A DNA stretch of 64,000 nt, taken from a candidate division KSB1 bacterium (GTDB lineage Bacteria; Zhuqueibacterota; Zhuqueibacteria; Residuimicrobiales; Krinioviventaceae). Positions 16,934 to 25,029 of this stretch are shown piece after piece. The notes beneath the pieces were generated by a model, which saw nothing but the letters and a program-made list of their open reading frames with translations, did no database searches and had not been told where the DNA came from. Location: assembly GCA_034521575.1 (NCBI GenBank), contig JAXHMJ010000001.1, positions 327,282-391,281 of the forward strand, read 5' to 3'. Position numbers and translations under genes: made by a program. Each line of letters starts with the position of its first letter. Position 1 is the first letter of the stretch.

Positions 16934-18091
16934 TCAAAACGCCTCGTCAATCGATTTTCCCGGAGACAGTTTTCGCAAAAACGCAGCAACCGGCAAACAA
17001 TGCACGTCACTGATCAACAATTTCTCATCGCCCCGATACAATAAAATGCATTGTGCCCGGGGATAATCCGTGCGAAAGGCTTTTAACCCTTTTAAATCCT
17101 GGTGACGCACCTGTTTGGCATTTTTGACCTCAATAGCCGTTATGCCGCTTTCTCCATAAAGAATAAAATCAACCTCAACACCGCGTTGGGTTCGCCAATA
17201 AAACAGATCATTTTTTTCAGCGCCATAGGCAAGAAACGCTTTTAAATGCTGCGCCACGAGCCCTTCCAGCGCCGCCCCGGATATTTCCTCCGGTCTATCC
17301 AACGGCCCCCTGGGACGCAGCGTACGGAAGACACCGCAATCGTACAAAAATAATTTGGGATGCGAAACAACCGCCCGTTTGGCTTTTTTGGTGAACACCG
17401 GAATTCGATAGGCCAATAAAATATCCTGCAGAATATGAATATAGCCCTCGACGACTTTGCGCTCGATTTGCGCCTCGCGGGCAACATTGCTGATATTGAG
17501 CTGCGCACCGTGAGAAAAGCTGATCGATTCGAGAAAACGGTGAAAGGCGCCGATATTCCTGACAAGCCCTTCCTGCTGCACCTCTTCCTGCACATAAAGC
17601 GAAACATACGCATCCAACGTCGCACGCGGATCAGCGTTTTTGGCCACAACCGGCACCAATCCGCGATCGAGCGCCTCATCAAAAGACGAATCCACATCTT
17701 CGGAAAGCATAAAAGGATGCATGGTGTAATAATGCAGGCGTCCCGCTAACAAATTTACGCCGCTTCGTTTGAGCTTGCGGGCGCTGGAGCCGGTCAGGAT
17801 AAATTGTTTGTCGTTGTGCTGTTCCACCAGCGCATGCACAACGCCCAGTAAATCCGGGATTTTCTGAATCTCATCGATGATGATGATATCTTTATCCGGA
17901 TTGCCTTCGACCCGTTCTTTGAGACGTTCGGGAAACGCCGACAACGTCCGATACACATCAGCCATCAACAAGTCAATCCACAGCGCATTTTGATAATGAT
18001 GCTTTAAAAACGTGGACTTGCCGGTTCCGCGCGGGCCGAACAGAAAATAGGATTGTTCGGACGGGGAAAAATGCCTGGTAATATATTTCAT
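16934..18091 (-). CDS. AAA ATPase with DUF4143/nuclease-like C-terminus
   Basis: 385 residues, intact. Walker A GPRGTGKST is at residues 19-27, Walker B IIIIDEIQ at about 70-77 and the sensor segment ILTGSSARKL near 100. The middle is a winged-helix-like part (FSHGAQLNISNVAREAQI). The C-terminal DUF4143 region contains RGVEVDFIL and AIEVKNAK, a PD-(D/E)XK-like arrangement. Proteins of this class are common, often mobile, and of unknown biochemical role. It sits between coiled-coil copies 1 and 2, read in the opposite direction. The repeats surrounding it suggest it arrived or moved with them, which is inference. Confidence 0.85.
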   Translation of the reverse strand: MKYITRHFSPSEQSYFLFGPRGTGKSTFLKHHYQNALWIDLLMADVYRTLSAFPERLKERVEGNPDKDIIIIDEIQKIPDLLGVVHALVEQHNDKQFILTGSSARKLKRSGVNLLAGRLHYYTMHPFMLSEDVDSSFDEALDRGLVPVVAKNADPRATLDAYVSLYVQEEVQQEGLVRNIGAFHRFLESISFSHGAQLNISNVAREAQIERKVVEGYIHILQDILLAYRIPVFTKKAKRAVVSHPKLFLYDCGVFRTLRPRGPLDRPEEISGAALEGLVAQHLKAFLAYGAEKNDLFYWRTQRGVEVDFILYGESGITAIEVKNAKQVRHQDLKGLKAFRTDYPRAQCILLYRGDEKLLISDVHCLPVAAFLRKLSPGKSIDEAF

Positions 18092-18231
18092 GCCGTCACC
18101 TGTTATTTTTCTACAATATACATAAAATATCTAAAAATGGAAACAATAATTCCATTTCTGCTTCAAAAATGGAAATTATAATTCCAATATTGGACACCTG
18201 GATCGCATCGGCGTTGCAGCCCGCTATGCTC

Positions 18232-18263
18232 TTTGTCGTACAGCTCGCCTGCTGTGCGACAAA
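18232..18263. repeat. REP-like stem-loop, copy C
   Basis: TTTGTCGTACAGC, loop TCGCCT, GCTGTGCGACAAA, then TGGGAGC. It lies in the 325-base gap between the ATPase start and coiled-coil copy 2, which otherwise holds only the copy 2 promoter and a possible ATPase promoter (18092-18180). Confidence 0.75.
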
Positions 18264-18355
18264 TGGGAGCGGCAGGATCCAGCCTTTTTCCCGGTAATGT
18301 GCCGTTCTCACTCTTTTTCTATATATTCTACAACTGCAGGATGATGCTTTTTCTC

Positions 18356-18384
18356 TTGCATTTATGTGAAATATCCTTAACTTG
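18356..18384 (+). promoter_or_regulatory. Promoter of coiled-coil gene copy 2
   Basis: TTG (18356-18358), 19 bases, TAACTTGA from 18378. The sequence between the two elements (CATTTATGTGAAATATCCT) is also close to that of copies 1 and 3, as expected for a duplicated promoter. Confidence 0.6.
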
Positions 18385-18416
18385 ATGTATGTTTTAAAAT
18401 CAAAATGGAGGGTGAA

Positions 18417-18803
18417 ATGCCTGCTTTGACTGTAGAAAAACCATTGCGTGAAAAATTGGGCGAAGACGCATCGGAAAGTTTGCTTCGTCTTGTGAATCAA
18501 AGTGTTGAACAGCGGAAACACGAGATGCTGGAGTTTGTGGAAGAAAAATTTGAACGGCGGTTGACAGAAGAAATATCCAAGGTCAACGAACGTATCACCA
18601 CAGAAAGTTCCAAAGTCAATGAGCGCCTGACGGAAGAAATCGGCAAGGTTAATGAGCGCATGACAGAAGAGATTGGCAAAGTTAATGAGCGAATTACTGC
18701 GGAAAATAGCAAGACCCGCGCCGACCTCATCAAATGGATGTTTATTTTTTGGATCGGTCAGGTGGGGGCATTATTGGGGATTTTGTTTGCCTTTTTTAAA
18801 TAA
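18417..18803 (+). CDS. Coiled-coil protein with C-terminal membrane anchor, copy 2
   Basis: 128 residues; ATG 18417 follows GGAGGGTGAA, and an ATG four codons upstream lacks a site. Nearly identical to copy 1 in the first 70 residues. It carries four 11-residue repeats where copy 1 has three, ending GKVNERITAEN, then KTRADLIKWMFIFWIGQ and the membrane helix ending FAFFK. The difference in repeat number is what slippage of the 33-base units would produce. The conserved ends suggest a fixed anchor and head with a length-variable coiled coil between them. Confidence 0.8.
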   Translation: MPALTVEKPLREKLGEDASESLLRLVNQSVEQRKHEMLEFVEEKFERRLTEEISKVNERITTESSKVNERLTEEIGKVNERMTEEIGKVNERITAENSKTRADLIKWMFIFWIGQVGALLGILFAFFK

Positions 18804-18833
18804 ATCTTTCTGAAAAGTACCGGTAACGTTATT

Positions 18834-19003
18834 AAAAATAAGTTAATAAGGTAATGCCTTCGTTGTCTTGCGGCACCTAAGCTTGCAAAGACAAAAATAA
18901 GGTAAATACCCGGACAGGGGATAAAAAATGCAAAGCTACAAACTGTCGTTCCCGGATCAACGTCTGCCGCTGTGTGCTGAAATCGTATTATTGAAAGCCT
19001 TAT
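18834..19003. repeat. Duplicated 3' flank of the coiled-coil genes, copy 2
   Basis: Second copy of the 170-base flank at 15264-15434, including AGGGGATAAAAAATG at 18928. After the repeat a small hairpin CCGCCAGTCTGTCTCTGGCGG follows, close to 19014-19036. Confidence 0.65.
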
Positions 19004-19093
19004 TCCATCGTTCCGCCAGTCTGTCTCTGGCGGAATGCAGCCCGGAGACACTCGGTTTTTAAGATCATTCGACTTTCAGACTTTACTTTTTTC

Positions 19094-19123
19094 TTGCATT
19101 TACCTGAAATATCATTAAATTGA
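19094..19123 (+). promoter_or_regulatory. Promoter of coiled-coil gene copy 3
   Basis: TTG (19094-19096), 19 bases, TAAATT (19116-19121). The segment upstream (ACACTCGGTTTTTAAG) also matches the region before copy 1 (near 14743). Confidence 0.55.
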
Positions 19124-19152
19124 TGTGTGTTTTGAATTAAAAGGAGGGTACA

Positions 19153-19455
19153 ATGTCAAAAATTTCTGTAGTTGAAAAACCGTCAAGAGAAAAGCTGGGA
19201 GAAAAAGGCCAAGTCTCATTAACTCGATAAATGTGAATAAAGAAGAACAAGAGATGCTGACGTTTGTTGAGGAAAAGTTTGAGCATCGCTTGACTACAGA
19301 AATTGGCAAAGTCAATGAGCGCATGACCGAAGAAATTGGCAAGGTCAATATAACAATTGCCAATGTAGAAAAGCGTCCGGACTCAAAAATTAAGCACAGC
19401 CGTTCCGACCTCATCAAAGGGATGTTCATTTTCCGGATCGGTCAGGTGAATGGCG
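19153..19455 (+). pseudogene. Coiled-coil gene copy 3, broken
   Basis: ATG 19153 follows AAGGAGGGTAC and starts MSKISVVEKPSREKLGEKG, clearly the same head as copies 1 and 2. The frame ends at a TAA near 19228. From about 19215 the homology continues in the +3 frame (EEQEMLTFVEEKFEHRL, then two 11-residue repeats GKVNERMTEEI and GKVNITIANVE). It reaches SRSDLIKGMFIFRIGQV, but the membrane helix that should follow is gone and unrelated sequence takes over. With both a frame break and a lost anchor, this copy is probably inactive. Confidence 0.7.
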
Positions 19456-19544
19456 CACCCAAACTAAATTTTAGCACTCATATGAATATAATGAATTCTG
19501 GTGGCTGCTCTTATTGCAGCAACCAGACACCGCTGTCTTGATTA

Positions 19545-19573
19545 TTGCATTTTAATTTTCTATTGTGTAAATT
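19545..19573 (+). promoter_or_regulatory. Candidate promoter of the NarL-type regulator
   Basis: TTG (19545-19547), 20 bases, TAAATT (19568-19573), 55 bases before the start codon. It matches the promoter layout seen elsewhere in the window. Confidence 0.5.
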
Positions 19574-19627
19574 CAAAATAATTTGTTATTTTTGCAGAGC
19601 CGTTTCATCCAAAGGAACAATGATTTC

Positions 19628-20275
19628 ATGGAAAAAACACAAATTCTATTAATCGAAGACAATAACCTGCTGCGCGAAGGGATCGCTGCCATGCTCACTG
19701 AGCATGATGATTTCGATGTCGTTGCGCGATCGGAAGATGGCGACGCGATAGAACAATTAAAGAATATGCGATTCCCCCCGAATGTTGTCCTGTTGGATTT
19801 GGGACTGGAAAAAGTAAACAGCCTGGAGCTGATGACTCTGCTTCAGGATAAATTACCCACGGCAAAGATTATCGCCATGGACATTATTCCCGATCATGTT
19901 GACATTGTTGAATTTGTCAAAGCCGGGGGATCCGGTTTCATTCTTAAAAACGCACCTTTTAGCGATTGGATCGAAACGATAAAGACCGTTATAAAGGGTG
20001 AAAATGTGCTTCCACCGATTTTGACCAATTCACTCTTTACACAAATTATCGATTTAGCCGTCAAGAGCGGCAAAGACATACCTGCCGACTCTGTCCGGTT
20101 TACGCCTCGAGAACGTGAAGTGGTGAATCTGATTGCGGAAGGCATGAGCAACAAAGAAATCGCTGCCACACTCCACATCGCCACCTATACCGTCAAAAGC
20201 CACGTACACAATATTCTGGAAAAACTCGCTCTTAACAATCGCCTGCAGATAGCGGCATTTGCCCTCAAGCAATAA
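19628..20275 (+). CDS. NarL/LuxR-type response regulator
   Basis: 215 residues from ATG 19628 (MEKTQILLIEDNNLL), preceded by AAAGGAA; upstream in-frame starts have no site. The receiver domain (1-120) has the acidic pair in IEDN, the phospho-accepting Asp in VVLLDLGLE and the Lys in GFILKNA. The Thr/Ser expected after strand 4 is Met (IIAMDIIP), which I believe is a subgroup feature. A linker is followed by a LuxR-type helix-turn-helix (FTPREREVVNLIAEGMSNKEIAATL, then TVKSHVHNILEKL). No partner kinase lies next to it. It heads the envelope/stress island and may control it, which is inference. Confidence 0.88.
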   Translation: MEKTQILLIEDNNLLREGIAAMLTEHDDFDVVARSEDGDAIEQLKNMRFPPNVVLLDLGLEKVNSLELMTLLQDKLPTAKIIAMDIIPDHVDIVEFVKAGGSGFILKNAPFSDWIETIKTVIKGENVLPPILTNSLFTQIIDLAVKSGKDIPADSVRFTPREREVVNLIAEGMSNKEIAATLHIATYTVKSHVHNILEKLALNNRLQIAAFALKQ

Positions 20276-20542
20276 ATCTGATAATGATTTACTCCTGAAA
20301 TTATTGTAACTATCCCGCCCGACATACACATTCAAGCGTGTTTGTAATAAACTTAAAACCCCTCCCTTGGTCTTGTAAACCAGAACACAGGCCCGGATCA
20401 TTTTATGGCTTCCCTTCATAAGCTGTGCCGTTGCAATATTGTAGCTGCAGTATGTATTTAGCATATTGAGCGGGCTCTGAACATAATCTCGCAAAAGATA
20501 TGTCTCTCCGGCATAACGAAATTCAAGTCAAATATTTCTTCA

Positions 20543-20814
20543 CCCGTAATTGTCTCTTTATCATCCCAAAGAATTAGCTCCTTTTTCAACCTTTTGGGCG
20601 ATTGGTTTTGTGGCTGAATATGATTAGCATGTAATTGGCGCCATACAAAGAAAAAATTGGCGTCGTAGTAAATAATCAATTTTTAACGAAATAAGAGATT
20701 ATACCATGCAACCAAGCATTCATTATTATGTCCTGTCGTTGAGCAATCAAACGAGCAGGCTATTCGAGGGATTTCGAGATAAACTCATTGACATTCAAAA
20801 CACGAATTTTCCAC
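20543..20814. repeat. 272-base tandem duplication, unit 1
   Basis: Unit 1 contains the whole upstream region and the first 36 or so codons (ATG 20706, MQPSIHYYV...) of the baeRF-like gene, then runs directly into unit 2, where its frame soon ends. The two units differ at only a few positions. It is the signature of a recent tandem duplication of promoter plus gene start. Sequence 20276-20542 holds no gene I can support. Confidence 0.85.
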
Positions 20815-21086
20815 CCCGTAATTGTCTCTTTATCATCCCAAAGAATTAGCTCCTTTTTCAACCTTTTGGGCGATTGATTTTGTGGCTGAATATGATTAGC
20901 ATGTAATTGGTGCCATACAAAGAAAAAATTGGCGTCGTAGTAAATAATCAATTTTTAACGAAATAAGAGATTATACCATGCAACCAAGCATTCATTATTA
21001 TGTCCTGTTGTTGAGCAATCAAACGAGCAGGCTATTCGAGGGATTTCGAGATAAACTCATTGACATTCAAAACACGAATTTTCCAC
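20815..21086. repeat. 272-base tandem duplication, unit 2
   Basis: Second unit, starting CCCGTAATTGTCTC, in front of and overlapping the intact baeRF-like gene. Minus-strand frames seen in both units (starting MIIYYDANFFF) are by-products of the repeat. Confidence 0.85.
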
Positions 21087-21682
21087 TTGGAATTTCAATT
21101 GATGCCGCTAACCCGGATTCCCAAAATACCCAACTGAGAGAATTTTTTAACCAGACGGACCAGCACTTTGCTCATTATTATCAACAAGATCCACTTCCAT
21201 TGGTGATAGTCGGTGAAAAGAGCAACCTCGCCATTTTTATAGTCTTGACGACGCATTGGGATGCAGTTATCGGCACGATTAAAGGCAACTATAGCGCCAC
21301 GTCTTTACATGATTTGGGCAAGATTGTATGGCCCATCGTAAAAGAGGCAATCTCGGGCGTAACTAAAAACGCGATGCATGATCTGGCAACCGCAGCCAAG
21401 GCAAAAAAAGTCGTATCCGGAATTGACGCCGTGGGCCAGTCTACGGAAAAAAAGATCGGCTCCACTTTGTACGTGGAAGAAGATTATCATGTAAAGGGCA
21501 GCATTCATCATAAAGCGGATCATTCGCTGATTATTTCAAATCACGTAAATATATGGGAAGTGATCGATGATGTGGTGGATTTTATCATCGAACAGGTATT
21601 AAAAATGGGCGGAACCGTAATTTTTATGAACAGTGGTGCGTTGGTGAATCTTGAGAGAATCGCTTTGGTTTTGCCCAACTGA
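20978..21682 (+). CDS. baeRF-like ribosome-associated protein, lacking the N-terminal domain
   Basis: 234 residues. It resembles the central and C-terminal domains of bacterial eRF1-like proteins (baeRF, of the AOC03_06830 ribosome hibernation type). It starts with HYYVLLLSNQTSRLFEG, a strand with the pattern normally found about 130 residues into such proteins, then has PLVIVGEKSNLAIF and ends with a GGTVIFMNSGALVNLERIALVL segment like the usual C-terminal fold. The N-terminal domain is missing and the upstream DNA (20276-20977) does not encode it in any frame I checked. Such proteins are thought to bind ribosomes in stress. Whether this short form works is unknown; it may be a truncated relic. 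Confidence 0.65.
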   Translation: MQPSIHYYVLLLSNQTSRLFEGFRDKLIDIQNTNFPLGISIDAANPDSQNTQLREFFNQTDQHFAHYYQQDPLPLVIVGEKSNLAIFIVLTTHWDAVIGTIKGNYSATSLHDLGKIVWPIVKEAISGVTKNAMHDLATAAKAKKVVSGIDAVGQSTEKKIGSTLYVEEDYHVKGSIHHKADHSLIISNHVNIWEVIDDVVDFIIEQVLKMGGTVIFMNSGALVNLERIALVLPN

Positions 21683-21757
21683 TGGGCAAACAGCAACTGT
21701 GTTATTAAATCCAGGAAAAAGCAATAAAAATGGAATAAAAAAAAGGAGAGGAGAAAA

Positions 21758-22009
21758 ATGACTGACAACGAAATCCGGCTTTTTGAGAACCTTGCTCTAA
21801 AGCACATGGACAAATTGTACAGCCAAGCAATTAGATTGGCAGGAAGCACAGAAACAGCAGAAAGCCTGGTACAGCAAACCTACAAACTGTCCTATTGGCG
21901 TTTTGAACAATTTGATAAAACGGCTGATTTTGAGAAATGGCTAATCAGAAATTTAGCTTTTATCTGGGCACGCACTCGCTTTCAGGGGCCTCTGATTGCC
22001 GAGGGTTAA
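21758..22009 (+). CDS. Truncated sigma-70 family (ECF-type) factor, region 2 only
   Basis: 83 residues after a strong AGGAGAGGAG site. LFENLALKHMDKLYSQAIRLAG and AESLVQQTYKLSYWRFEQFD match the helices of sigma region 2 (core binding). The frame then reads ADFEKWLIRNLAFIWART and stops; region 4, needed for -35 recognition, is absent and does not appear downstream in another frame. It is probably a remnant, or possibly a dominant core-binding fragment. Sequence 22010-22215 behind it shows no gene. Confidence 0.55.
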   Translation: MTDNEIRLFENLALKHMDKLYSQAIRLAGSTETAESLVQQTYKLSYWRFEQFDKTADFEKWLIRNLAFIWARTRFQGPLIAEG

Positions 22010-22215
22010 GGTGTACAAAATGTTCATGTCACTGTTACAAGGAAAAAGCAGCAAAGGCCAACATGAGAGTTATTAAATCATTGTAAAGTAAGCACGAAGG
22101 CAAGGAGCGTAAAGACGTTTTGAATTTGATCTATCCCTTTATAATGAGCCAAATCTTAAGCTTGACATCGATAATGTACACAATGCGGAAATCACTATTT
22201 TAAGAGGAAAACACA

Positions 22216-22464
22216 ATGAAAGACAGCAGCACGAAGGACCAGGCAAAGGGTAAGTTTCATAAGGTAAAGGGAAAAATCAAGGAACTCGTCAAGAATCATA
22301 TGCTCAAGTTATTTATTGTATTCATAAGCAAAGCTGGCTCAAAAAATTCTTTTGCAAAAACCGAAGAAAAAAATGGGAGTGGGCTGCGGCTCACCCCAAG
22401 TGTCATGCAGTGCAACTGTGAAAATTGGACACCCAACCAAAAGATGAAAGGAATTTTATCATGA
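22216..22464 (+). CDS. CsbD-like stress protein, C-terminus scrambled
   Basis: Starts 7 bases after AGAGGAAA. The first 30 residues, KDQAKGKFHKVKGKIKEL, are the opening of CsbD family proteins, which are small, very abundant general-stress proteins of unknown mechanism. After VKNHMLK the sequence loses all resemblance, so either a frame break or a rearrangement has replaced the second CsbD helix. The last codons overlap the start of the next gene. Confidence 0.5.
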   Translation: MKDSSTKDQAKGKFHKVKGKIKELVKNHMLKLFIVFISKAGSKNSFAKTEEKNGSGLRLTPSVMQCNCENWTPNQKMKGILS

Positions 22465-22913
22465 AACATCTAATATTATTTTCAACGTTGATTCTATTGT
22501 TTTTCGGATTTAATCAAACCAATGCACAATTTGTCAATCCCGGTGTGGGCTATGGCATTGCCGCGGGCGGTGCCGCAGGAGATAATAGCAACGCTGACAA
22601 ATGGGTCATTCAGGCTCGTGGCTATTTTCAATACAAGCTCATTTCTCCCATTTTTTTAGGTCAACTCAGCGTGGGATACACCGAACTCAACGCTCCTGGC
22701 GATTATAATACAAAAACCTTCATGGCCGATAACAGATTGCTTTTCATTCCATTTTCTTTGGAGGATTTAAATCCTTTCTTTTATGGTGGTTTTGGCGCGA
22801 CCAAAGATATCGCCGTCAGCGGCTCGGATCTTTTTACCAATGGTCCCAATTGGAGTCGGTATCCAGAGCAGACTCGGCAGCCAAATGTTATTGGAGGTGA
22901 GTGGTGGATATAA
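22461..22913 (+). CDS. OmpA-family protein with TSP3 repeats: signal peptide and barrel part
   Basis: ATG 22461 follows AAAGGAATTTTATC. A signal peptide (about 1-22, ending TNAQF) leads into a beta-barrel-like region (VGYGIAAGGAAGD, YFQYKLISPIFLGQLSVGY, FFYGGFG). The frame breaks near 22840: the downstream part of the barrel (LGSQMLLEVSGGYNLSLTDKL) is in the +1 frame. This is the first of several pieces of one gene, 22461-24064, an OprF-like protein of roughly 530 codons. Confidence 0.7.
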   Translation: MKHLILFSTLILLFFGFNQTNAQFVNPGVGYGIAAGGAAGDNSNADKWVIQARGYFQYKLISPIFLGQLSVGYTELNAPGDYNTKTFMADNRLLFIPFSLEDLNPFFYGGFGATKDIAVSGSDLFTNGPNWSRYPEQTRQPNVIGGEWWI

Positions 22914-23385
22914 TTTGTCCTTAACGGATAAACTCGACGGACGCACGCGAACGGGTGCCGACCTCAACAGTCTTACCAATAAGAAGCATGATGGGTACTT
23001 TGGTTTTCTTCTCGGACTTGTGTTTGCCGGACCAGGCGCGGATGCCGATCCAGACAAGGATGGACTGACCAATAAGATTGAAAAAGAATTAGGCACTGAT
23101 CCCAAAAAGGCCGACACCGATGGCGACGGCTTGAGCGATGGCGATGAAATAAATCGATGGAAAACCAATCCGCTCAGGCCGGATAGCGATAATGATGGTT
23201 TAAACGATGGCAATGAAGTGCACAAATACAAAACCGATCCTCTTAAGACAGACACGGATAGTGACGGCTTGAATGACGGCGCTGAAGTGAATCAGTACAA
23301 GACCGCCCCACTCAAGGCGGACAGCGATGGCGACGGCCTGAACGACGGTCCTGAATCGAAGCGCAGCACAAATCCGATCCACTGA
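22783..23385 (+). CDS. OmpA-family protein: end of barrel and thrombospondin type 3 repeats
   Basis: Real coding from about 22840. After the last barrel strand (FGFLLGLVFAGPG) come five calcium-binding TSP3 repeats of the form DxDxDGLxDxxE followed by KTDPLK-like spacers (for example DADPDKDGLTNKIEKELGTDP). Such repeats act as a stiff, calcium-dependent spacer between an outer-membrane barrel and the peptidoglycan-binding domain. The frame ends at 23385 where a small indel shifts the reading into the next piece. Confidence 0.75.
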   Translation: MVVLARPKISPSAARIFLPMVPIGVGIQSRLGSQMLLEVSGGYNLSLTDKLDGRTRTGADLNSLTNKKHDGYFGFLLGLVFAGPGADADPDKDGLTNKIEKELGTDPKKADTDGDGLSDGDEINRWKTNPLRPDSDNDGLNDGNEVHKYKTDPLKTDTDSDGLNDGAEVNQYKTAPLKADSDGDGLNDGPESKRSTNPIH

Positions 23386-24064
23386 ATGGCGGCAGAGCGA
23401 CGGCGACGGCTTGAGCGACGGCGACGAAGTGGTGAACAGGGCAAATCCGATCCGCTCAAGAGGGATAGCGATGCCGACGGGCTGAGCGATGGCGCTGAAG
23501 TGAATCAGTATAAAACCGATCCGGCGAAAGCAGACACGGATGGTGATGGTTTAGCGACGGCGACGAAAGTGAACAATATAAGACCGATCTCGGCGGAAAA
23601 TCGATACCGATGGCGGTGGTGCAAACGATGGCGCCGAAGTGAAAAACAAAACGAACCCGCTGGATTCGAAGGATGACGTTGCAAAGCCAAAAACGACGAT
23701 TATTCTCGAGAAAGGGAAAAAAGTAATTCTTCGAGGGGTCGATTTTGGATTACGAGCAAGGCCACTTCGACGCCGGACTCCTCAGGTATATTTTAGAGGA
23801 AGCCCATAAAGCTCTCGTTGCCAATCCCGATGTTCAGGTGGAAATTTCCGGCCATACGGATAGTGTGGGCAGCGATGAATACAATCGGGCGCTCTCATTG
23901 CGCCGGGCACAGGCGGCGAATACCGGCGGCGGAAAGAGGCATCGCCGGCGAATCGCCTGTAAAACCGTCGGTAAAAAGGTGAAACCGAACCCGTTGCCGG
24001 TAATGATACCGCGCAGATGGCCGGGCAGAGAATCGATCGCATTGAATTCTATGTTCAGCAATAG
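23386..24064 (+). pseudogene. OmpA-family protein: last TSP3 repeats and OmpA domain, several frame breaks
   Basis: The +1 frame still reads SDPLKRDSDADGLSDGAEV and TDGDGL, but it breaks again around 23570-23620 (KNKTNPLDSKDDV-like text appears in another frame). The +3 frame then gives the OmpA C-terminal domain (NPDVQVEISGHTDSVGSDEY, LSLRRAQAA) from about 23745. A final break near 23920 moves the ending GRGIAGE, ETEPVAGNDTA and RIEFYVQQ into other frames, with a stop at 24062-24064. With at least four breaks it is the most damaged gene in the window. Confidence 0.65.
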
Positions 24065-24261
24065 GCGGAATAACGCTGTAATGAATGCCGGGAGAGTTAA
24101 CTGAAGAATGTCACACAAACCAGCATCCGGGTGATATCACCTCCGCTCAAACAATACGTAATTGGGCGGGGCGTAGAGAGTGAGGCCTTCGGCCCATGGA
24201 TGAGGCCGTATCCGTTGGCCTTCCGCTCGAATTAACCCTGTCCACAGTTTTTGAAAAGAAG

Positions 24262-25029
24262 GTGTACTCACTGAAATCAAAACCAAACGTTGTCATCATC
24301 GGAGCGCTACTCTGTGTTGGATCGCTCTTACTGACGGCGTGTGGAGCTGAGTAGCGCGCTAACAGGCTGGCGCGAATCGGCGCGGGCGCCGGCGGCGTTG
24401 CCGGCGGCGTTATCGGACAAGCAACTCGGAAACACGGCCGTTGGCGCCACCGCACCGGGGCGGCGGTCGGCGGTAGCCGGAGCGCTCATCGGTTCGCCAG
24501 ATGGACAAGGCAAGCCGAAGAGATGAGACAGGACATCGAGAACGCAAAAATCGAGCGAATTGGTGAGGGAATCAAGATCACGTTTGACTCCGGAATTCTC
24601 TTTGAATATGATTCTTCCGAGTTGCAGCCTGCGGCAAAGACGAACATTGAGAGTTTGGCAAAGGTGCTTAAGAAATATCCGGATACAAACATTCTCATTG
24701 AAGGCGATACCGATGATAAAGGCTCTGAAGAATACAACCAAAAGTTGTCCGAACGTCGTGCTCAAGCCGTTGCCGATTATCAAAGAAATCTGGGTATTGA
24801 CGGCTCAAGGATTACCACGACAGGACTCGGCGAGTTGAATCCGATCGCTTCAAATGATACAGACTATGGTCGTGAACAAAATCGACGCGTGGAGCTGCCA
24901 TTTTGGCGAAATAAATCGAAAAAAGCCGCAGAAGACGGCAAACGAACCAACTCGCGTTCGAGTGAATCCGTTAAACCAGTGCTGATGAAAGAAGATGCGA
25001 TAGTATTAGTCATGAAAAGGAGGCAATAA
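24262..25029 (+). pseudogene. YiaD-like OmpA-family lipoprotein with an internal stop
   Basis: A GTG at 24262 opens a frame with a lipoprotein signal (GSLLLTACG; the Cys becomes lipidated). At codon 31 there is an in-frame TAG (24352-24354). The same frame goes on with a glycine-zipper (ARIGAGAGGVAGGVIGQATR), then, after a short compensated frame excursion near 24470-24510, with AEEMRQDIENAKIERIGEG and a full OmpA domain (ITFDSGILFEYDSSEL, EGDTDDKGSEEYNQKLSERR, NDTDYGREQNRRVEL). The part from Met 24523 to 25029 is open. Role by family: outer-membrane lipoprotein gripping peptidoglycan. A 20-residue charged tail follows the domain. Confidence 0.7.

Noticed and set aside
14438..19455. Insertion sequence
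   Set aside because: Repeats and duplications suggest mobility, but no transposase gene, terminal inverted repeats or target-site duplications are visible. The AAA/DUF4143 protein is not a transposase.
20458..20951. Two similar minus-strand frames starting MIIYYDANFFF
   Set aside because: They exist twice only because the 272-base unit is duplicated. They have no ribosome binding site and end in unrelated sequence.
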